A DNA stretch of 23,855 bases from DASZPL01 sp035550315 (GTDB lineage: Bacteria; Actinomycetota; Actinomycetes; JAFAQI01): the NCBI GenBank assembly GCA_035550315.1, contig DASZPL010000008.1:1-23855 (forward strand). Direction: 5' to 3'. Position numbers and translations under genes: made by a program. Positions 20,854-23,855 of the stretch are shown here, piece after piece. Numbering within the stretch: position 1 is the first letter of the stretch; every line of letters starts with the position of its first letter. A model generated the notes under the pieces. It saw only the letters and a list, made by a program, of their open reading frames with translations. It searched no databases and was not told the DNA's origin.

Positions 20854-21446
20854 AGATCGAGCCGCTGCGGGTCCGTGACGCCTGGGTCTGCCAACCGGAG
20901 GTCCACGACGATTCGCGGGGCAGTTTCGCGGAGTGGTTTCGCGCCGACCGGCTCGAGGCGGTCACAGGGCATCGGCTGATGGTCGCGCAGGCCAACCACT
21001 CGGTGTCGGCGGCCGGCGTGATCCGCGGCCTGCACTTCGCCGACGTCCCACCCGGTCAGGCGAAGTACGTCTACTGCACGTCCGGCGCCGCGCTCGACGT
21101 CGTCGTGGACATCCGGGTGGGTTCCCCGACGTACGGCGCGATCGACCTGGTGCGGCTGGACGACGTCGACCGGCGCGGTGTCTACCTGGCTGCCGGCTTG
21201 GCGCACGGCTTCTGCGCACTGCGCGACGACACCTCGGTGACCTATCTGGTCTCCACGGTCTACAACCCGGACGCGGAGCACGGCATCTCGCCGCACGACA
21301 CGGACCTCGGCATCGAGTGGCCGACGGAGGTCGGCAAACTGGTCACGTCCGACAAGGACGCTGGTGCGCCGACGCTGGCCGACGCCCGAGCGGCCGGACT
21401 GTTGCCGGACTATGAAACTTGCCTGGCGGTCTACCGCGCGCGTTGA
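20850..21446 (+). CDS. rmlC: dTDP-4-dehydrorhamnose 3,5-epimerase
   Basis: A 198-residue cupin epimerase. Catalytic and substrate residues fall at the positions I recall for the family: Arg59 and His62 in RGLHF, Lys72 in QAKYVY, His119 in AHGF, Tyr132 in TYLVS, Tyr138 in VYNPDAEHGI and Glu143. FxExF-like DSRGSFAEWFRAD lies near the N-terminus. It epimerises C3 and C5 of the 4-keto sugar. An in-frame region extends upstream into rmlA, but ATG 20850, overlapping the rmlA stop (ATGA), is the family start. This completes the four-enzyme rhamnose set. Confidence 0.96.
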   Translation: MKIEPLRVRDAWVCQPEVHDDSRGSFAEWFRADRLEAVTGHRLMVAQANHSVSAAGVIRGLHFADVPPGQAKYVYCTSGAALDVVVDIRVGSPTYGAIDLVRLDDVDRRGVYLAAGLAHGFCALRDDTSVTYLVSTVYNPDAEHGISPHDTDLGIEWPTEVGKLVTSDKDAGAPTLADARAAGLLPDYETCLAVYRAR

Positions 21447-21479
21447 TCGCCCAACTTCGCTCGGTTGCCATGCTTTGCT

Positions 21480-22412
21480 ATGTCGGTGCGTCGCCCAGAA
21501 CATCCCGTTGTACTGCTCGTGATCGCGGCAATCATCATCGCGAGCGGTGTCCTTATTGGCTTGGCGGTGCACCACACTCACGTGTCGAACCACCGCACGG
21601 TGAGGCACGTCAGCGCCGGACCGACATCGCCGGCGAGCTCCTCGTCGAGCGGACTCAGCACCGTCAATGCCGCAACCGTTACGTCGGACGACAGCAGCGA
21701 AGCCCCGCTGTTCGCCGCGGCCGACACCAAAGTCGCGTGGCGTGCGATCGGCGGCTGCAGCGGCAGCCCGCACCTCGGCATCACCACGGATGGCGGCCGC
21801 AGCTGGGGCAACCCGAAGTCGCCCGCACCGCACGTGCTCGCTCTCGGCGTGACCGGCGCGTCCAGCGGCTGGGTGGTCGGCGCCGATGCGCAGTGCAAGC
21901 CGACGTACTACACGACCAGCGACGGCGGGCAGACCTGGCAGCGCGGCAGCGGCCTGAACCGCGTGTGGTTCCTGACGCCGTCCGGGCTGCGCGCACCCGG
22001 CCAGACCGCGACCACGCCCTGCGGCAAGTCGACCCCGATCGCCGTCGCCGCGACCAGCGTTAGCGGTGCCGTCGTGGTGTGTCCGACCGGCGTGTTCCGC
22101 ACCACCACCGCCGGCGACAGCTGGACGGCCGCCGGGCAGCTGCCGAGCGGGCACCCGGCCGCCGTCGGGCTGAACGGGAACGGCGCCGGTGTCATCGCGC
22201 TCGCCGGCGTGCACGGATGCGCCGGCCTGCAGATCGCAACGACGGCTGATGCCGGCCGCAGCTGGTCGGCGGGAAGCTGCCTGCGGCTCGCCAACCCGCC
22301 CGCGGGCGTCGGCTTCGGGTCCAGCGGTGCCGGCGTGCTCAACGCCGTCGGGGTGACGTACACGTCCACCGACGCCGGCCGCAGCTGGTCTAGCGGAAAA
22401 CCCAGTATCTGA
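21480..22412 (+). CDS. Membrane-anchored Asp-box (BNR) repeat protein
   Basis: 310 residues from ATG 21480; an in-frame TTG at 21465 would add five. A single N-terminal transmembrane helix (about 9-30, VVLLVIAAIIIASGVLIGLAV) is followed by a Ser/Thr-rich linker and an extracytoplasmic region with five Asp-box-like motifs: TTDGGRSW (102-109), TSDGGQTW (146-153), TTAGDSW (209-215), TADAGRSW (255-262) and STDAGRSW (296-303). Such S/T-x-D-x-G-x-T/S-W repeats occur in sialidase-like beta-propellers and in non-enzymatic propellers; no sialidase Arg triad was recognised. Six cysteines in the propeller region could form disulfides. It follows rmlC by 33 bp and may be cotranscribed. Its 3' end overlaps the opposing gtrA-family gene by 23 bp. 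Function unknown. Confidence 0.8.
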   Translation: MSVRRPEHPVVLLVIAAIIIASGVLIGLAVHHTHVSNHRTVRHVSAGPTSPASSSSSGLSTVNAATVTSDDSSEAPLFAAADTKVAWRAIGGCSGSPHLGITTDGGRSWGNPKSPAPHVLALGVTGASSGWVVGADAQCKPTYYTTSDGGQTWQRGSGLNRVWFLTPSGLRAPGQTATTPCGKSTPIAVAATSVSGAVVVCPTGVFRTTTAGDSWTAAGQLPSGHPAAVGLNGNGAGVIALAGVHGCAGLQIATTADAGRSWSAGSCLRLANPPAGVGFGSSGAGVLNAVGVTYTSTDAGRSWSSGKPSI

Positions 22413-22857
22413 AGCCGATGAAGTTGATGACCGCGTTGACTCCTACCGCGACCAGCTTCGCCACCAGGTAGTACGCGCCGACCGCGGTCAGCCCGAGCAC
22501 GAAGCCCAACGTCGACCCGACGTTCACGGCGACCAGCAGCGCGTAGCGCACCAGCCGCCGCCGGTGGTCGCCGCCGGCTTGGAACACCCAGGTGTGGTTC
22601 AGCCCGTAGTTGACGACCAGGCTGGCGGCGTACGCCAGCACGGTGGCGGCGGCCAGGATCAGGTGCAGCGCCGAATGCAGGACGAACAAGACGAGGATGT
22701 CGACCCCGACGCTCAGCCCACCGCTGACGACGAACCGGCCGAGCGAGGCGACCAGCGAGCGACGTCCCTCGACCGGGGTCGTCGCTCGCAGGATCAGAGT
22801 GCCCAGCGGGCCGGCGGTGCGGACCGCCTGCTCGTCGGCCGGCAAATGCTCAGCCAC
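22390..22857 (-). CDS. GtrA-family membrane protein
   Basis: A 155-residue protein with four predicted transmembrane helices. GRFVVSGGLSVGVDILVLFVLH, the central ASLVVNYGLNHTWVF and the C-terminal VGVNAVINFIGFRYWVF are the two halves of the GtrA fold, each ending in the conserved N-(x)-W-V-F pattern. GtrA-like proteins are implicated in moving polyprenyl-phosphate-linked sugars across the membrane or assisting glycosyltransferases. The GTG start overlaps the preceding methyltransferase stop by 8 nt, indicating coupling. The 40-residue cytoplasmic N-terminus is somewhat longer than in minimal family members. The tail overlaps the Asp-box gene on the other strand. Confidence 0.9.
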   Translation of the reverse strand: MAEHLPADEQAVRTAGPLGTLILRATTPVEGRRSLVASLGRFVVSGGLSVGVDILVLFVLHSALHLILAAATVLAYAASLVVNYGLNHTWVFQAGGDHRRRLVRYALLVAVNVGSTLGFVLGLTAVGAYYLVAKLVAVGVNAVINFIGFRYWVFR

Positions 22858-23761
22858 CGGTCTTCACCGCGACGACTTGCATCCGGTCGCGGAAGTCCGG
22901 CGCGACCAGCCGGTCGGCGACCCCGAGCCGCTTGGTCGCGGCGACGCCGGTGCGCCCGAGCCCGGCGGAGTAACCGCCCAACCGCTCGGCGTAGTACGCC
23001 GCGGTGAACACCTTCGGATGGGTCCGGATCGTCACGACCCGCAGGCTCTCGCCGATGAGCAGCCGCCGCATCGAGGCCCGGGTGAAGTACTGCACGTGCA
23101 TCGGCAGCACGGACCACCAGCGCGCACCGAGCAGGCGCGCCGCCGCACTGCCGGCGTCCGGCGTGGTCAGGTACAGCGCTCCGCCCGGCTGCAGCGCCCC
23201 GGCCGCCGCCCGCACCGCGGCGCGCACGTCCAGCACGTGCTCGATTACGTCGCAGAGTGCGACGCAGCGAAACCCGCCGGCCATCGTCGCGAGCGACGCC
23301 AAGTCACCCACCCGTACGTCCAGCCCGCGGGCCTGCGCTCGCGACACCGCCCAGGCCGACGGCTCGATCCCGCTTGCCTGCCAGCCGCGCTCGGCACCGG
23401 CCGCGACCAGCGAACCGGTCCAGCAGCCGACGTCGAGCAGCCGCTCCGGGGCCACCGCCTGCTCCACCAGTGCCAGCGACCGCCGGCCGGTCTCGACCTG
23501 CCCGGGCTCCTCCGCGATGGACACCGGGTCGGCGGCCTCGCCGTAGGCCGCGGCCAGCGCCTCCGGCGACGGGCTCTCGGCCAGCGAGCCGTGACTGCAG
23601 TCGAGACAGGTCACGACCTGCCCCACCGTCTCGCCGTACCGGTCGGCGCTCGGCCGGAACCGGTCGGGGTCGACGCCCTGCTCGGTGGCCGCCGACGTCA
23701 CGCGCCACCGCTGCGTCGACCGGCCGCCACCGCACACCGGGCAGCGCCAGGGGCCGGTCAC
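22850..23761 (-). CDS. Zinc-ribbon class I SAM-dependent methyltransferase
   Basis: 303 residues. An N-terminal zinc ribbon (Cys7-x2-Cys10 in CPVCGG and Cys52-x2-Cys55 in CLDCSHG) precedes a Rossmann methyltransferase: motif I LLDVGCWTGS around 108-117, GIEPS with Glu133, VALCDVIEHV and the post-motif ALQPGGALYLTTPD. This arrangement is common in methyltransferases of sugar and natural-product clusters. The C-terminal part (WWSVLPMHVQYFTRASMRRLL) matches the family. The GTG start gives GTGA with the stop of the partial upstream gene. The 8-nt overlap downstream couples it to the GtrA-like gene. Substrate unknown; a lipid-linked sugar is plausible from context. Confidence 0.9.
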   Translation of the reverse strand: MTGPWRCPVCGGGRSTQRWRVTSAATEQGVDPDRFRPSADRYGETVGQVVTCLDCSHGSLAESPSPEALAAAYGEAADPVSIAEEPGQVETGRRSLALVEQAVAPERLLDVGCWTGSLVAAGAERGWQASGIEPSAWAVSRAQARGLDVRVGDLASLATMAGGFRCVALCDVIEHVLDVRAAVRAAAGALQPGGALYLTTPDAGSAAARLLGARWWSVLPMHVQYFTRASMRRLLIGESLRVVTIRTHPKVFTAAYYAERLGGYSAGLGRTGVAATKRLGVADRLVAPDFRDRMQVVAVKTGG

Positions 23762-23855
23762 GGGCGCGCCGCCGACGCGTCGGCGAGGATCGCACTTGCC
23801 GCGTCACTGCCCATCCGCACGCCTTCGCTCATGCCGCGGTCCTGCGGGTAGATCT
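23758..23855 (-). CDS. C-terminal end of an FAD-dependent oxidoreductase (tentative), partial
   Basis: A minus-strand frame enters from the window edge and ends at TGA 23758-23760, encoding the last 31 residues or so: IYPQDRGMSEGVRMGSDAA, then an Ala-rich helix. The YP-x-DRG and G-V-R-x-G-x-x-A-A pattern resembles the C-terminal FAD-contact segment of protoporphyrinogen-oxidase/amine-oxidase-like flavoproteins found in glycan loci. The fragment is too short to be sure. The stop overlaps the GTG of the methyltransferase gene (GTGA), so a coding end is well supported even if the product is not. Confidence 0.5.
   Translation of the reverse strand, partial: IYPQDRGMSEGVRMGSDAASAILADASAARP

Overview
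The window is very GC-rich DNA with many GTG starts, 1-8 nt start/stop overlaps inside operons, and several genes that begin a few bases after a TANNNT -10 box with no ribosome binding site. Together with the gene content (split CysD/CysN, a 267-residue CysQ, a DUF4012 protein, a nitrobindin-like protein, PG-binding/NlpC proteins) this points to a chromosomal segment of an actinomycete. I cannot name the genus. No tRNA, rRNA, transposase, integrase, phage gene or CRISPR array was seen.

Layout. (1) 1-2337, minus strand: a sugar-1-phosphate nucleotidyltransferase, an NAD-dependent sugar epimerase/dehydratase and a GT4 glycosyltransferase cut by the window edge. A methyltransferase runs divergently at 2361-3074. 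(2) 3129-6261, minus: a tightly coupled GT2-GT4-GT2 glycosyltransferase operon ending at a strong hairpin. (3) 6305-11434: a sulfate-activation block, cysD-cysN-cysQ on plus and an N-terminally extended cysC on minus, with an OafA-type acyltransferase translationally coupled to cysC. A second OafA-type acyltransferase follows at 11508-12716. Repeat-rich palindromic DNA sits at 8485-8583 and 11446-11578. (4) 12779-16461, plus: nitrobindin-like protein, DUF4012 membrane-anchored protein, and a secreted PG-binding/NlpC-P60 protein. (5) 16584-18083: polyprenyl-phosphate sugar-1-phosphate transferase, the enzyme class that starts lipid-linked glycan units. (6) 18084-21446: all four dTDP-L-rhamnose genes, arranged as two back-to-back pairs (rmlB-rmlD minus, rmlA-rmlC plus). 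(7) 21480-23855: a membrane-anchored Asp-box repeat protein, then a minus-strand operon of a partial oxidoreductase, a zinc-ribbon methyltransferase and a GtrA-family membrane protein.

How they fit together. The window reads as part of a locus for a rhamnose-containing surface polysaccharide or glycolipid. It supplies sugar nucleotides (rml genes and a probable second NDP-sugar pathway), the initiating transferase, at least four glycosyltransferases, and tailoring enzymes (two O-acyltransferases, two methyltransferases). The PAPS-making and PAP-degrading enzymes sit in the middle with no sulfite or PAPS reductase in view. This raises the inference that activated sulfate is used to sulfate the glycan, but no sulfotransferase lies in the window, so this is unproven. 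No flippase (Wzx) or polymerase (Wzy) was recognised here.

The most unusual non-coding features are a 99-nt imperfect palindrome carrying four copies of one 17-nt word, a related GATCATG palindrome that supplies the C-terminus of an acyltransferase gene, a duplicated hairpin terminator, and a divergent promoter whose two -10 boxes share the same TA.
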